Assembly: GCA_937864005.1 (NCBI GenBank)
Contig: CALMIL010000052.1
Coordinates: 1-36,371 of the forward strand
Origin: an uncultured Burkholderiales bacterium
Lineage (GTDB): Bacteria; Pseudomonadota; Gammaproteobacteria; Burkholderiales; Burkholderiaceae_C
Reading direction: 5' to 3'
Length of the DNA stretch: 36,371 nt
Position numbers and translations under genes: made by a program. Shown here piece after piece: positions 8,815 through 21,264 of this stretch. Below the pieces are notes generated by a model. It ran no database searches and was not told the DNA's origin. It was given only the letters and a program-made list of their open reading frames with translations. Positions within the stretch are counted from its first letter, which is position 1. Each line of letters begins with the position of its first letter.

Positions 8815-9780
8815 ATGACGCCGGCGCGCGACGCGGGCCCTGCGCAGCGCGCGGCGCACGCACCCTGGTGGGCCTACGCCAGCCTCGCGGCGAGCATGAC
8901 GCTGGTCGGCAGCTACGTCGGCCTGTCCAAGCTGCTCGTCGCGGTATTTCCGGTCTTCCTTCTCGCCTGGCTGCGCTTCGCGATCGCGGCCGTCGCGATG
9001 TTCGGCTGGCTCGGGCGCGGGCCAGCGGATGCGCCGCTCGACCGCCACGACCGCCGCCTGCTGTTCTGGGAGAGTTTCCTCGGCAACTTCCTGTTCTCGA
9101 TCTGCATGCTGTTCGGCATCGCCCTCACCTCGGCGGTCGCCGCGGGCGTGATCATGGCGGCGATCCCGGCCGCGGTCGCGCTGCTGTCGCGGCTCTTCCT
9201 CGGCGAGCGCATCGCCCGTCGCGTGGCATTCGGCATCGCCTGCGCGATCGCCGGCATCGCACTGCTCGCCCTCACCCGGCACCCCGACGCGGCAAGCGCG
9301 CAAGCGGCGGCGGCATCGGCGACAACCGGCGCATCGCGCTGGCTCGGCAATGCACTGCTGCTCGGCGCGGTGCTCTGCGAGGCGAGCTACGTCGTCATCG
9401 GCAAGCGGCTCACCGCGCGCGTCTCGGCCAGGCGCATCAGCGCGATCGTCAACCTGTGGGGGCTCGCGCTCGTCACGCCGTTCGGCGCGTGGGCCGCGCT
9501 GTCGTTCGACTTTCCAGCCGTGAAACCCGCGATGTGGGGCCTGCTGCTCTTTTACGCGCTCGCCGCGAGCATGGTGACGGTCTGGCTGTGGATGACCGGC
9601 CTCAAGCACGTGCCGGCCGCGTCGGCCGGCGTCTACAGCGTGATGCTGCCGGTCAGCGCCGCCGCGGTCGGCGTATTCGTGCTCGGCGAGCCTTTCGGTA
9701 GCGCGCATGCGATCGCCTTCGCGCTCGCGATCGCCGGCGTCGTGCTCGCGACGGGGCGCGACGCGGCGCCACCGCCCTGA
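8815..9780 (+). CDS. EamA-domain (DMT superfamily) membrane transporter
   Basis: The 321-residue inner-membrane protein is of the drug/metabolite transporter superfamily. About ten hydrophobic helices are arranged as two EamA repeats: the first near residues 20-160, the second near 180-315 after an Ala-rich cytoplasmic linker. It starts 13 bases after the aldehyde dehydrogenase stop and is probably cotranscribed. Substrates of EamA proteins range from amino acids to purines and cannot be deduced here; in this operon an amine or amino-acid product is a reasonable guess. The last 148 bases are overlapped on the opposite strand by the end of the dusA frame. Confidence 0.85.
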   Translation: MTPARDAGPAQRAAHAPWWAYASLAASMTLVGSYVGLSKLLVAVFPVFLLAWLRFAIAAVAMFGWLGRGPADAPLDRHDRRLLFWESFLGNFLFSICMLFGIALTSAVAAGVIMAAIPAAVALLSRLFLGERIARRVAFGIACAIAGIALLALTRHPDAASAQAAAASATTGASRWLGNALLLGAVLCEASYVVIGKRLTARVSARRISAIVNLWGLALVTPFGAWAALSFDFPAVKPAMWGLLLFYALAASMVTVWLWMTGLKHVPAASAGVYSVMLPVSAAAVGVFVLGEPFGSAHAIAFALAIAGVVLATGRDAAPPP

Positions 9781-10766
9781 CCCGAAGTGCGCGCCTCGCA
9801 CGCGATCGCCGCCACCTTGCGCGGCGGCTCGAGCTTGAGACGGTGGTCCGACCAGACCCGCCGCCAGCGGCGCGCGCCGGGCTCGCCGTTCCACAGGCCG
9901 AGCGCATGGCGCATCGCGTGCGGCCACGGCTTGCCGGCGGCGTGCAGGCGGTCGAGATATTCGACCCACGCCGCCTCGACCTGCTCGCGCGACGCGGCCG
10001 GGCCGGTCGCACCGAAGAAGCGCTCGTCCCACGCCGCCATCGCCCAAGGCTCGTGATAGGCGCGCCGGCCGAGCATCACGCCGTCGACATGGCGAAGCTG
10101 CTCGGCGATCGCGTCGTCGTCGGCGACGCCACCGTTGATCACGATCGTGAGCGCCGCGAACTCGCGCTTCAGGCGGTGCACGAGCTCGTAGCGCAGCGGC
10201 GGCAGTTCGCGGTTCTCCTTCGGGCTCACGCCCTGCAGCCAGGCGTTGCGGGCGTGGACGATGAAGACGCTGCAACCGGCGTCGGCGAGGGTGCCGACAA
10301 AGTCGCGCACAAAGCCGTAGTCTTCGACGCGGTCGATGCCGATGCGGTGCTTGACGGTGACCGGCAGGCCATCGGCCGCATCGAGCATGGCTCGAACGCA
10401 ATCGGCGACGAGCGCGGGCGCGGCCATCAGGCAGGCGCCGAATGCGCCGCGCTGGACGCGCTCGCTCGGGCAGCCGCAGTTCAGGTTCACCTCGTCGTAA
10501 CCCCAGCGCCGCGCAAGCCGCACGCAGGCCGCGAGATCGGTCGGTTCGCTGCCGCCGAGCTGCAAGGCAACTGGATGCTCGACGGCATCGAAGTCGAGAT
10601 GGCGCGCGACATCGCCGTGCAGCAGCGCACCGGTCGTGACCATCTCGGTATAGAGCCGCGTGTGCCGCGTCAGCAGCCGATGAAAGACGCGGCAATGCGA
10701 GTCGGTCCAGTCCATCATCGGGGCGACGGACAAGCGCCAGGGGCCAGGTTGTTGATTCGTTGACAC
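9633..10766 (-). CDS. dusA: tRNA-dihydrouridine(20/20a) synthase DusA
   Basis: Flavin-dependent enzyme reducing uridine 20/20a of tRNA. The family signature is clear: SVAPMMDWTD near the N terminus, YTEMVTTGALLHG, HPVALQLGGSEP, and NLNCGCPSERVQRGAFGACLM with catalytic Cys99. ARNAWLQGVSPKENR and DGVMLGRRAYHEPW follow. I place the start at a GTG (10764-10766) preceded by GAGAAG, giving 377 residues. An in-frame ATG at 10844 would lie inside the toxin gene upstream. The recognisable family ends near HRLKLEPPRKVAAIACEA. The last 40-50 residues are low-complexity and are the antisense reading of the neighbouring EamA gene, so the functional enzyme is probably about 330 residues plus a read-through tail. 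Confidence 0.9.
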   Translation of the reverse strand: MSTNQQPGPWRLSVAPMMDWTDSHCRVFHRLLTRHTRLYTEMVTTGALLHGDVARHLDFDAVEHPVALQLGGSEPTDLAACVRLARRWGYDEVNLNCGCPSERVQRGAFGACLMAAPALVADCVRAMLDAADGLPVTVKHRIGIDRVEDYGFVRDFVGTLADAGCSVFIVHARNAWLQGVSPKENRELPPLRYELVHRLKREFAALTIVINGGVADDDAIAEQLRHVDGVMLGRRAYHEPWAMAAWDERFFGATGPAASREQVEAAWVEYLDRLHAAGKPWPHAMRHALGLWNGEPGARRWRRVWSDHRLKLEPPRKVAAIACEARTSGQGGGAASRPVASTTPAIASAKAIACALPKGSPSTNTPTAAALTGSITL

Positions 10767-10809
10767 CAATCTTCTCGGTTTCGGTCCAGATGAATGTAGT
10801 GAAGGGCGG

Positions 10810-11361
10810 TCAGTGCCGGTCAAACAGCCGCGCATCCCAGACAACCGGCTCCGGGCGTCCGGCGACGATCCGGCTGAAATCGGGATGCTGCGGGTTGATC
10901 AGCACATTGCCTTCCCTGCGCGCGACGACCGAAGGAACCACCAGCACGGCCGACCTGCGTTCGCGGATCCACGCATCGCCGAAGGCCCGGGCCACACGCA
11001 GGTCCGCATGCTCCCATCCCCCGGGCAGATCGCCGTCTTCGCGACGCTCGACCGTCACCGCCTCGGCAATGGCGATCTCGACCGCCACATGGGTCCGCGG
11101 CACCCGTCCGATGCCTGCGTGGGCCAGGCATTCCAGCATCGCGCCCGCGTAGGAGAGGGAGCCATAGATGACACCGTGCCCTGGCGAATTCCAGCGGCCA
11201 CCCACCAGCGACGCGCCAACGGCACTGAACGGCTCGAAACGGCCGTCAGCGATGCGCCACGCGTGCCATGCCTGCCTGGCCTTCGTCTGCGCCGGCTTGC
11301 TGGCCGCCGACTTCGATCGCGCGCCAACCGGATCGGTCGGATCGCTACGCCGCGACGCCAT
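10810..11361 (-). CDS. RES-domain toxin (NAD+-targeting family)
   Basis: The 183-residue protein has a basic, disordered N terminus (about 1-30) followed by a complete RES domain. Visible landmarks: WRI with Arg36, GGRWNSPG (54-61), Tyr66, LECLAH with Glu77, VPRTHVAVEI, GDAWI, and SAVLVVPSVV with Ser137 followed by NVLINPQHPDF. The conserved Arg, Tyr, Glu and Ser set is present, so the toxin looks intact. Family knowledge: RES toxins (MbcT, ParT, Pseudomonas putida RES) deplete NAD+ or ADP-ribosylate targets and are neutralised by DUF2384 antitoxins. The ATG overlaps the antitoxin stop by 17 bases, the usual coupled order. The stop is 43 bases from the proposed dusA start, so dusA may be read from the same transcript. 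Confidence 0.9.
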   Translation of the reverse strand: MASRRSDPTDPVGARSKSAASKPAQTKARQAWHAWRIADGRFEPFSAVGASLVGGRWNSPGHGVIYGSLSYAGAMLECLAHAGIGRVPRTHVAVEIAIAEAVTVERREDGDLPGGWEHADLRVARAFGDAWIRERRSAVLVVPSVVARREGNVLINPQHPDFSRIVAGRPEPVVWDARLFDRH

Positions 11362-11779
11362 GGAACAGCGACCAGAGCAGGTTCTCGACGCGTCGCGCTC
11401 CCAACTCGGTCAGCGCCACATCGATCGGCCGCCTGCCACCGAGCATCGCGTGATCGGTGGACAAAAACGCTCGCGCGTCGTCGGCGCTGTCCCACACATG
11501 CTCTGCGGTGGCGATCACACGCGCCAAACGCTCGACGCGTTCTCCTTCCTGCGGCTTCAGATCATCACCGCGGCGATGGAACGTAGCCGACGGAATGACC
11601 CGCTGCATCAGGGCCGACGCCGCGGCCGTACTACCGTAGACGTGGCGCGCCACGGCGCCAAGCGAGGCCTTCGGCAGGCCTGCCTCGACCTGCTGCTCGA
11701 GCTGCTCGACGGTGCTGACCTTGCGGCGCAGGCCGAGGACCTGGGCGATCTTGCTCGGTTCGACGACAGCGGCATACAT
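11345..11779 (-). CDS. Antitoxin of the ParS/MbcA/Xre type (DUF2384)
   Basis: The 144-residue partner of the RES toxin. Residues about 1-75 form a helical, Xre-like DNA-binding and dimerisation region. Residues about 78-144 are the DUF2384 toxin-binding domain, with ERLARVIATAEHVW, DARAFLSTDHAMLGGRRPID and the C-terminal TELGARRVENLLWSLFHG. I choose the ATG at 11779 because GGAG stands eight bases upstream. An in-frame ATG at 11896 would add 39 residues with no family resemblance and would span the palindrome. Family knowledge: these antitoxins cap the RES active site and repress their own promoter by binding palindromes. A matching palindrome lies 15-35 bases upstream. Confidence 0.9.
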   Translation of the reverse strand: MYAAVVEPSKIAQVLGLRRKVSTVEQLEQQVEAGLPKASLGAVARHVYGSTAAASALMQRVIPSATFHRRGDDLKPQEGERVERLARVIATAEHVWDSADDARAFLSTDHAMLGGRRPIDVALTELGARRVENLLWSLFHGVAA

Positions 11780-11794
11780 GTGTGTGCTCCCAAT

Positions 11795-11814
11795 TGATAG
11801 ATCGCATTCTATCA
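11795..11814. promoter_or_regulatory. Candidate operator palindrome of the toxin-antitoxin promoter
   Basis: A perfect 7-base inverted repeat, TGATAGA (11795-11801) and TCTATCA (11808-11814), surrounds the 6-base spacer TCGCAT. It stands just upstream of the antitoxin ribosome-binding site in an AT-rich dip unlike its surroundings. The minus-strand reading includes TAGAAT, which could serve as a -10 hexamer within the palindrome; no good -35 is visible. The position fits autorepression by the antitoxin. The role is inferred; the symmetry is seen. Confidence 0.6.
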
Positions 11815-11970
11815 TGTGAAAGGAACGCGGCCTGCCACCAATGGCGGCAGCCCGGCATGGCAACGCCGCGCCCGAAGCCGGAAATTCTGCGCGCAATGCG
11901 CCACCGCGGCGGTTTGCGTCGCCTGCGATGAGGGGCAGAATGACGGCAGACCAGTGCAGCGAGGCGAATC

Positions 11971-12552
11971 ATGGCAAGCGAACAGCGCGCGGCGAAGGCC
12001 GCATTCCCGGGCATGGCCGACGAGGAGGCCCAGCTCGCCCCCGGCACGGCGGTCAGCGCGAAGACGACGAGCGGCGAGACCTATCCGATGATGCGCCAGC
12101 TCGGCGGGCGCGCGCACCAGTTGCTCGCCGCGACGCGCGCGGCCGATCACTTCATCGCGCAGGAGAGCGATGCCGATCGGGATACCGGCTCGTGGCTGAT
12201 TTCCTGCGCCGTCACGCTCGCCGACGAACTCGCGGACGACCTCGACGGCATGGCGAGGAATATCCGCGCGAGCGCGACCGATCCGGCGCTGTCAGTCGGA
12301 TTTCAGCGCCTGCGCGTACGCGCCCATCAGCTGCATGCCGCGACCCGGGCGGCAGACCACTTCCTGGAGCAGGAAAGCAATCTCGATCGCAGCACCGGTT
12401 CGTGGCTGATCGCCTGCGCGCTCGGCCTGGCCGACAAGCTGGCGAACGAACTCGAAGAGCTCGCCAACGGCATGCGCCGCGGCGCGGGCGACGTCGCCGT
12501 GCCGATGTCGGAGCGGCGCCCGGGCGCGACTTTGCACAGCGCATCGATCTGA
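11971..12552 (+). CDS. Unrecognised protein with an internal tandem duplication
   Basis: The 193-residue, largely helical protein is not one I recognise, and I see no signal peptide or membrane helix. Residues 47-97 (nt 12109-12261) and 117-167 (nt 12319-12471) are two copies of one module, exactly 70 residues apart and identical at 34 of 51 positions. The shared core is RAHQL-x-AATRAADHF, then QES, TGSWLI, CA and LAD-x-LA, suggesting an amphipathic helical hairpin with conserved His, Arg, Asp and Trp. The ribosome-binding site GCGAGG stands a few bases upstream of the ATG. It is divergent from the toxin-antitoxin pair and convergent with the second EamA gene. Strong conservation between copies argues for a real, selected gene. 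The function is unknown; a protein- or ligand-binding repeat is one possibility. Confidence 0.7.
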   Translation: MASEQRAAKAAFPGMADEEAQLAPGTAVSAKTTSGETYPMMRQLGGRAHQLLAATRAADHFIAQESDADRDTGSWLISCAVTLADELADDLDGMARNIRASATDPALSVGFQRLRVRAHQLHAATRAADHFLEQESNLDRSTGSWLIACALGLADKLANELEELANGMRRGAGDVAVPMSERRPGATLHSASI

Positions 12553-12588
12553 CCCCTGCCCGGCGTCGATTGCCGGCGCGAGGCCGCG

Positions 12589-13497
12589 TCAGGCGATCGG
12601 ACTCACCGCCGGCTCGTCGACCGCATCGCGCATCGCGAGCGCCTCGTTGGCGACGAGCGCGCCGATGACGAGCGCGCCGCCGACGAGGGTCGACACGCTC
12701 GGCTCCTCGCCCGCGAACAGCCACGCCCAGGTGACGCCGAGGATGACTTCGAGCAGCCCGAGCAGCGACACTTCCGGCCCCGGCAGCACGCGCGTGACGC
12801 GAACGACGAGCAGGCACGGCACGGCGAGCTGAAAGACGCCGAGCAGCGCGAGCAGCGTCAGATCGTGCGCCGAGGCCTGAAACGGCACCGCCCACGGCAA
12901 TACGCCGAGCATCGAGATCAGCGCGCCGATCAGCACCGCGCTCGCCATGTCGTTGCCCTCTTCGGCCTTGCCGTGATGGACATGTTGCAGCAGCGTCCAG
13001 TTGATCGCCGCGGCGACCGGCACGCAAAACGCGACCGCGATGCCTGCGAGCTGCCCCGCGCTCGACGCGCCGGCCTCGTTGCCGAACATCCAGGCAATGC
13101 CGGCCGCGGCGACGCCGATCGCGCCCCAGGTGCGGCGGCTCAGCCGATGGCCGAGGACGAAGCGCGACATCAACGCCGTCAGCAACGGCCCGGTCGACAT
13201 CGTGACGAGCACGTTGGCGACCGAGGTCATCGTGATCGCGACCATGAACGCGGTATACATCACCGACCAGCACAGCCCCGACACCCACACCGGCCACGGC
13301 GATCGCGCCAGCTGGCGCCAGAACGCCGGGCCGCGCATCGCGCTGAACGCGATCGCGAGCGCCAGCGCGTTGAACGTGCTGCGCCAGAACGTCACCTCGA
13401 AGCTGCGCGCCGCGTCGAGATGGCGCGTGACCACGCCCGCCGTGCTCCACAGCAGCGTCACCAGGATCATCAGCGCAACGGCACGGCGATGCGTCAT
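12589..13497 (-). CDS. EamA-domain (DMT superfamily) membrane transporter, second copy in window
   Basis: The 302-residue inner-membrane protein has ten predicted helices in two EamA repeats. The first runs from about residue 5 (VALMILVTLLWSTAGVVTRH) to 140, the second from about 150 to 285. LLWSTAGVV and the pattern of short cytoplasmic loops are typical of the family. It is not a recent duplicate of the EamA gene at 8815, as the sequences differ throughout. It follows typA in the same direction after a 110-base hairpin-rich spacer and converges on the duplicated orphan gene. Substrate unknown. Confidence 0.85.
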   Translation of the reverse strand: MTHRRAVALMILVTLLWSTAGVVTRHLDAARSFEVTFWRSTFNALALAIAFSAMRGPAFWRQLARSPWPVWVSGLCWSVMYTAFMVAITMTSVANVLVTMSTGPLLTALMSRFVLGHRLSRRTWGAIGVAAAGIAWMFGNEAGASSAGQLAGIAVAFCVPVAAAINWTLLQHVHHGKAEEGNDMASAVLIGALISMLGVLPWAVPFQASAHDLTLLALLGVFQLAVPCLLVVRVTRVLPGPEVSLLGLLEVILGVTWAWLFAGEEPSVSTLVGGALVIGALVANEALAMRDAVDEPAVSPIA

Positions 13498-13508
13498 AAG
13501 GTCTTCGA

Positions 13509-13525
13509 GGGCCGCGCAGCGGCCC
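13509..13525 (-). other. Perfect GC hairpin just upstream of the second EamA gene
   Basis: GGGCCGC (13509-13515) and GCGGCCC (13519-13525) form a 7-base-pair stem with a 3-base loop, 12 bases upstream of the minus-strand EamA start. No U-run follows, so it is not a standard terminator. It could limit ribosome access to the EamA start or stabilise a processed mRNA end. The structure is seen; the role is a guess. Confidence 0.4.
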
Positions 13526-13545
13526 GGGCGTCATTCATTCTGGAA

Positions 13546-13562
13546 CCCCCGCTCGGCGGGGG
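13546..13562 (-). other. Perfect GC hairpin downstream of typA
   Basis: CCCCCGC (13546-13552) and GCGGGGG (13556-13562) form a 7-base-pair stem with a TCG loop, 46 bases beyond the typA stop. It may mark the end of the rimP-typA operon, but there is no T-run on the minus strand, so any termination would be weak or factor-dependent. Further G- and C-runs nearby can form alternative pairings. Confidence 0.4.
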
Positions 13563-13607
13563 GCAGGGGGTGCCCCGGTACACGCCCGCGGGCGGGCCGC
13601 AAGGCCG

Positions 13608-15425
<1,818 letters not shown>

Positions 15426-15446
15426 GTCTTGCTTTCGTTTGCGTGT

Positions 15447-16394
15447 TCAGGCGATCGCCTGCGCGGCGTCGAGCAGAGCCTTGACTTCCGTCGGGCTCAA
15501 CAGCCGGTCCGCGATCAGTTCGCCGCCCGCGATGTGGGCACTGCCGAGGAAGGCGCCGCGTTGCGGGCCGTAGACGCGCACGCGCGGCGCATCTTCGGCG
15601 TCGATGCGCCGGCGCAGGCCACTCAGAAATCGCCCCGCGTCGCCGGCGTCGAGTTCCAGCCTCGGCCAGGCCGCGAGAAGTGCATCGGCCGGCGCGAGCA
15701 GCGCATCGCGCTCGCCCTCGGTCAGCGCGGCGAGCGCATCGAGGGTGTGCGCATCCGCGACGCGCAGCGCACCGCTCGCGGTGCGGCGCAGACCGGCCAG
15801 ATGCGCGCCGCAGGCGAGCGCCTCACCGAGATCCTCGGCGAGGCTGCGGATGTAGGTGCCCTTGCCGCAGCGCACGTCGAGCACGAGCCGATCGCCGCAC
15901 CACTCGACGATCTCGATGGCGTCGATCCGCACCGCGCGCGGCGCGCGCTCGATCGCGATGCCGGCGCGCGCGTAGTCGTACAGCGCGCGGCCTTCGTGCT
16001 TGAGCGCCGAATGCATCGGCGGCGTCTGCGCGATATTGCCGACGAAGGCGCCGCAGGCCCGCTCGATCTGCTCGCGCGTGACATCTACCACGCGTTCGCG
16101 CAGCAGCTCGCCTTCGGCGTCGCCGGTGCTCGTCGTGCGGCCGAGCGCGAGCGTGGCGCGATATGCCTTGTCGGCGTCCAGACCGGACTGCGAGAATTTG
16201 GTCGCCGCGCCGAAGCACAGCGGCAGCAGGCCGGTCGCGAGCGGGTCGAGCGTGCCGGTGTGGCCAGCCTTCTCGGCACGATAAAGCCTTTTCGCCTTTT
16301 GCAGCGCATCGTTGCTCGACAGGCCCGCGGGCTTGTCGAGCAGCAGCACGCCGTGCACCGGGCGGCGCACGCTGCGGACGCGCTGGCCACTCAC
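15447..16394 (-). CDS. truB: tRNA pseudouridine(55) synthase TruB
   Basis: The 315-residue enzyme forms pseudouridine 55 in the T-loop of most tRNAs. The catalytic aspartate is Asp50 in AGHTGTLDPLATGLLP, preceded by the family opening VHGVLLLDKPAGLSSNDALQ. GKGTYIRSLAEDLGEAL is the second conserved block. A C-terminal PUA-like segment of about 60 residues follows. The start is a GTG at 16392-16394, three bases after the rbfA stop. This close spacing and the lack of a nearby ATG support it. Confidence 0.95.
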   Translation of the reverse strand: MSGQRVRSVRRPVHGVLLLDKPAGLSSNDALQKAKRLYRAEKAGHTGTLDPLATGLLPLCFGAATKFSQSGLDADKAYRATLALGRTTSTGDAEGELLRERVVDVTREQIERACGAFVGNIAQTPPMHSALKHEGRALYDYARAGIAIERAPRAVRIDAIEIVEWCGDRLVLDVRCGKGTYIRSLAEDLGEALACGAHLAGLRRTASGALRVADAHTLDALAALTEGERDALLAPADALLAAWPRLELDAGDAGRFLSGLRRRIDAEDAPRVRVYGPQRGAFLGSAHIAGGELIADRLLSPTEVKALLDAAQAIA

Positions 16395-16397
16395 GTT

Positions 16398-16763
16398 TCA
16401 GTCTTCCTTCGCCCGCGTCGCGTTGGCCTGCCGGATCAGCGCGCCCAGTTCGGCCGCGCGCTCGGTCGTGCGGTCGAAGACGAAGTGCAGTGTCGGCACG
16501 GTGTGGATGCTCAATCGCTTGAAGAGGCCGTTGCGCAGGTAGCCGGCGGCCTCGTTGAGCGCCGCCTCGCACTCCTGCGCATCGCCGACGAGGAGCGAGA
16601 AGTAGACTTTGGCGTGCGCATAGTCGGCCGAGACGTCGACCGCGTGCAGCGTGACGAGGCCGATGCGCGGATCCTTCAGTTCGCGAATCAGCTCGGCGAG
16701 GTCGCGCTGGATCTGATCGGCGATGCGAAAGCCGCGGTTGGGGATGGATCGCTTGTGTCGCAT
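16398..16763 (-). CDS. rbfA: 30S ribosome-binding factor RbfA
   Basis: The 121-residue KH-fold protein binds free 30S subunits and is needed for 16S rRNA 5'-end maturation. The core [23 protein letters not shown] and [20 protein letters not shown] is canonical, as is [19 protein letters not shown] choose the ATG at 16763 (MRHKRS) because family members begin there. An in-frame ATG nine codons earlier adds residues with no family match. It lies between infB and truB as in most proteobacteria. Confidence 0.94.
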   Translation of the reverse strand: MRHKRSIPNRGFRIADQIQRDLAELIRELKDPRIGLVTLHAVDVSADYAHAKVYFSLLVGDAQECEAALNEAAGYLRNGLFKRLSIHTVPTLHFVFDRTTERAAELGALIRQANATRAKED

Positions 16764-16792
16764 GGCGGGTTCGGCGCACGGCCCATGCACAA

Positions 16793-16820
16793 GCCCCGCC
16801 CTCTTTGCGGAGGGCGGGGC
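16793..16820 (-). terminator. Perfect 11-bp hairpin between infB and rbfA
   Basis: GCCCCGCCCTC (16793-16803) and GAGGGCGGGGC (16810-16820) pair perfectly around a 6-base loop, 25 bases after the infB stop. On the minus strand only TT follows at once, so this is not a complete intrinsic terminator. It may cause partial termination, pausing or mRNA end protection, lowering rbfA-truB-typA expression relative to infB. Confidence 0.5.
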
Positions 16821-16845
16821 CTGTTCGGGGGGAGCAAGTGCCGCG

Positions 16846-19734
<2,889 letters not shown>

Positions 19735-19783
19735 GGATACTTTCCTTACTTGTGTAGCTTGCGGTGCGGCGAGGGGCGCTGCT

Positions 19784-21262
19784 TCATGTGGTGAACCAGT
19801 GCTCGCGCGCCTTCATGATCAGCGCCTTGGCGCGCTCCTCGTCGATGCCGGACAGCTCGGTCAACTCGTCGACCGCCAGATCGGCCAGGTCGTCGCGCGT
19901 ATTCACACCGCCATCCGACAGCCGCGCGATCATCTCGGCGTCCAGACCTTCGAGGTCGCGCAGGTCCTGCGAAACCTTGTCGACCTTTTCCTCGCGCATG
20001 ATGTCCATCGTCAACAGCGCGTCCTTGGCGCGGGTGCGCAGTTCGGTCACCGTCTCCTCGTCGAAGCTCTCGATCTCGAGCATCTCCTGCATGGGGACGT
20101 AGGCGACTTCCTCGAGGCTCGTGAAGCCTTCGGCGATCAGGATGTCGGCGACCTCGACATCGACATCGAGCTTGTCGACGAAGAGCTTGCGCAGCGCTTC
20201 GCTCTCCTCGTTCTGCTTGGCCTCGGACTCCTCGGCACTCATGATGTTGATGCGCCAGCCCGTCATCTCGGAGGCGAGGCGCACGTTCTGCCCGCCGCGG
20301 CCGATCGCGATCGCGAGGTTCTCCTCGTCGACCACCACATCCATCGCATGGCGCTCTTCGTCGACGACGATCGATTGCACATTCGCGGGCGCGAGCGCGC
20401 CGATCACGAACTGCGCCGGATCGTCGGACCACAGCACGATATCGACGCGTTCGCCCGCCAGTTCGTTCGTCACCGCATTGACGCGCGAGCCGCGCACGCC
20501 GACGCAGGTGCCGATCGGATCGACGCGCCGGTCGTGGCTGACGACGGCGATCTTGGCGCGCGATCCGGGATCGCGGGCGCAGCTCTTGATCTCGAGCAGT
20601 CCCTGCTCGATCTCGGGCACTTCGAGCGCGAAGAGTTCGATCATGAACGCCGGCGCGCTGCGCGACAGGATGATCTGCGGACCGCGCAGCGTCGCATCGA
20701 CCTCGAGGATGACTGCCCGCACGCGGTCGCCGATGCGCAGGTTCTCCTTCGGGATCATCTCGCTGCGGCGCAAGCGCCCCTCGACGCGGCCCGATTCGAC
20801 GATGATGTCGCCCTTGTCGAGCCGCTTTACGCTGCCGACGAAGATCTTGTCGCCGCGCGAGAGGAAGTCGGTCAGCAACTGCTCGCGCTCGGCATCGCGG
20901 ATCTTCTGCAGGATGACCTGCTTGGCTGCCTGCGCGCCGATCCGCCCGATCGTCACCGACTCGATCGGCTCCTCGATATAGTCATCGACCTCGATATCGG
21001 CGATCTGCTCCTGCGCCTCGAAGAGCAGCACTTCGGCGTCCGGGATCTGCAGGCCCGCCTCGTTCGGAACGACGTGCCAGCGGCGGAAGGTCTCGTAGTC
21101 CCCGGTCTCGCGATCGACCGACACGCGCACGTCGATCTCGCCGCCGTGCAGCTTCTTGGTGGCGGAGGCAAGCGCGGCCTCGACGGCGCCGAAGACGACT
21201 TCGCGCTCGACGCTCTTCTCGCGCGCAATCGCATCCACCAGCATCAACATTTCGCGATTCAT
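19784..21262 (-). CDS. nusA: Transcription termination/antitermination factor NusA
   Basis: The 492-residue RNA polymerase-binding factor promotes pausing and intrinsic termination and takes part in antitermination complexes. Domains in order: N-terminal RNAP-binding region opening [18 protein letters not shown], an S1 domain (about 130-200) with [18 protein letters not shown], and two KH domains (about 200-345) including [21 protein letters not shown] and [12 protein letters not shown]. Two acidic repeat domains (about 360-490) complete it, as in E. coli (495 residues). It starts two bases after the rimP stop. NusA is known to regulate its own operon in E. coli, relevant to the leader terminator upstream of rimP here. 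Confidence 0.97.
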   Translation of the reverse strand: MNREMLMLVDAIAREKSVEREVVFGAVEAALASATKKLHGGEIDVRVSVDRETGDYETFRRWHVVPNEAGLQIPDAEVLLFEAQEQIADIEVDDYIEEPIESVTIGRIGAQAAKQVILQKIRDAEREQLLTDFLSRGDKIFVGSVKRLDKGDIIVESGRVEGRLRRSEMIPKENLRIGDRVRAVILEVDATLRGPQIILSRSAPAFMIELFALEVPEIEQGLLEIKSCARDPGSRAKIAVVSHDRRVDPIGTCVGVRGSRVNAVTNELAGERVDIVLWSDDPAQFVIGALAPANVQSIVVDEERHAMDVVVDEENLAIAIGRGGQNVRLASEMTGWRINIMSAEESEAKQNEESEALRKLFVDKLDVDVEVADILIAEGFTSLEEVAYVPMQEMLEIESFDEETVTELRTRAKDALLTMDIMREEKVDKVSQDLRDLEGLDAEMIARLSDGGVNTRDDLADLAVDELTELSGIDEERAKALIMKAREHWFTT

Positions 21263-21264
21263 TC

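Noticed and set aside
10767..10844. Longer dusA start at an ATG at 10844
   Set aside because: It would overlap the toxin gene by 35 bases and add 26 residues with no family match; the GTG at 10766 has a nearby GAGAAG.
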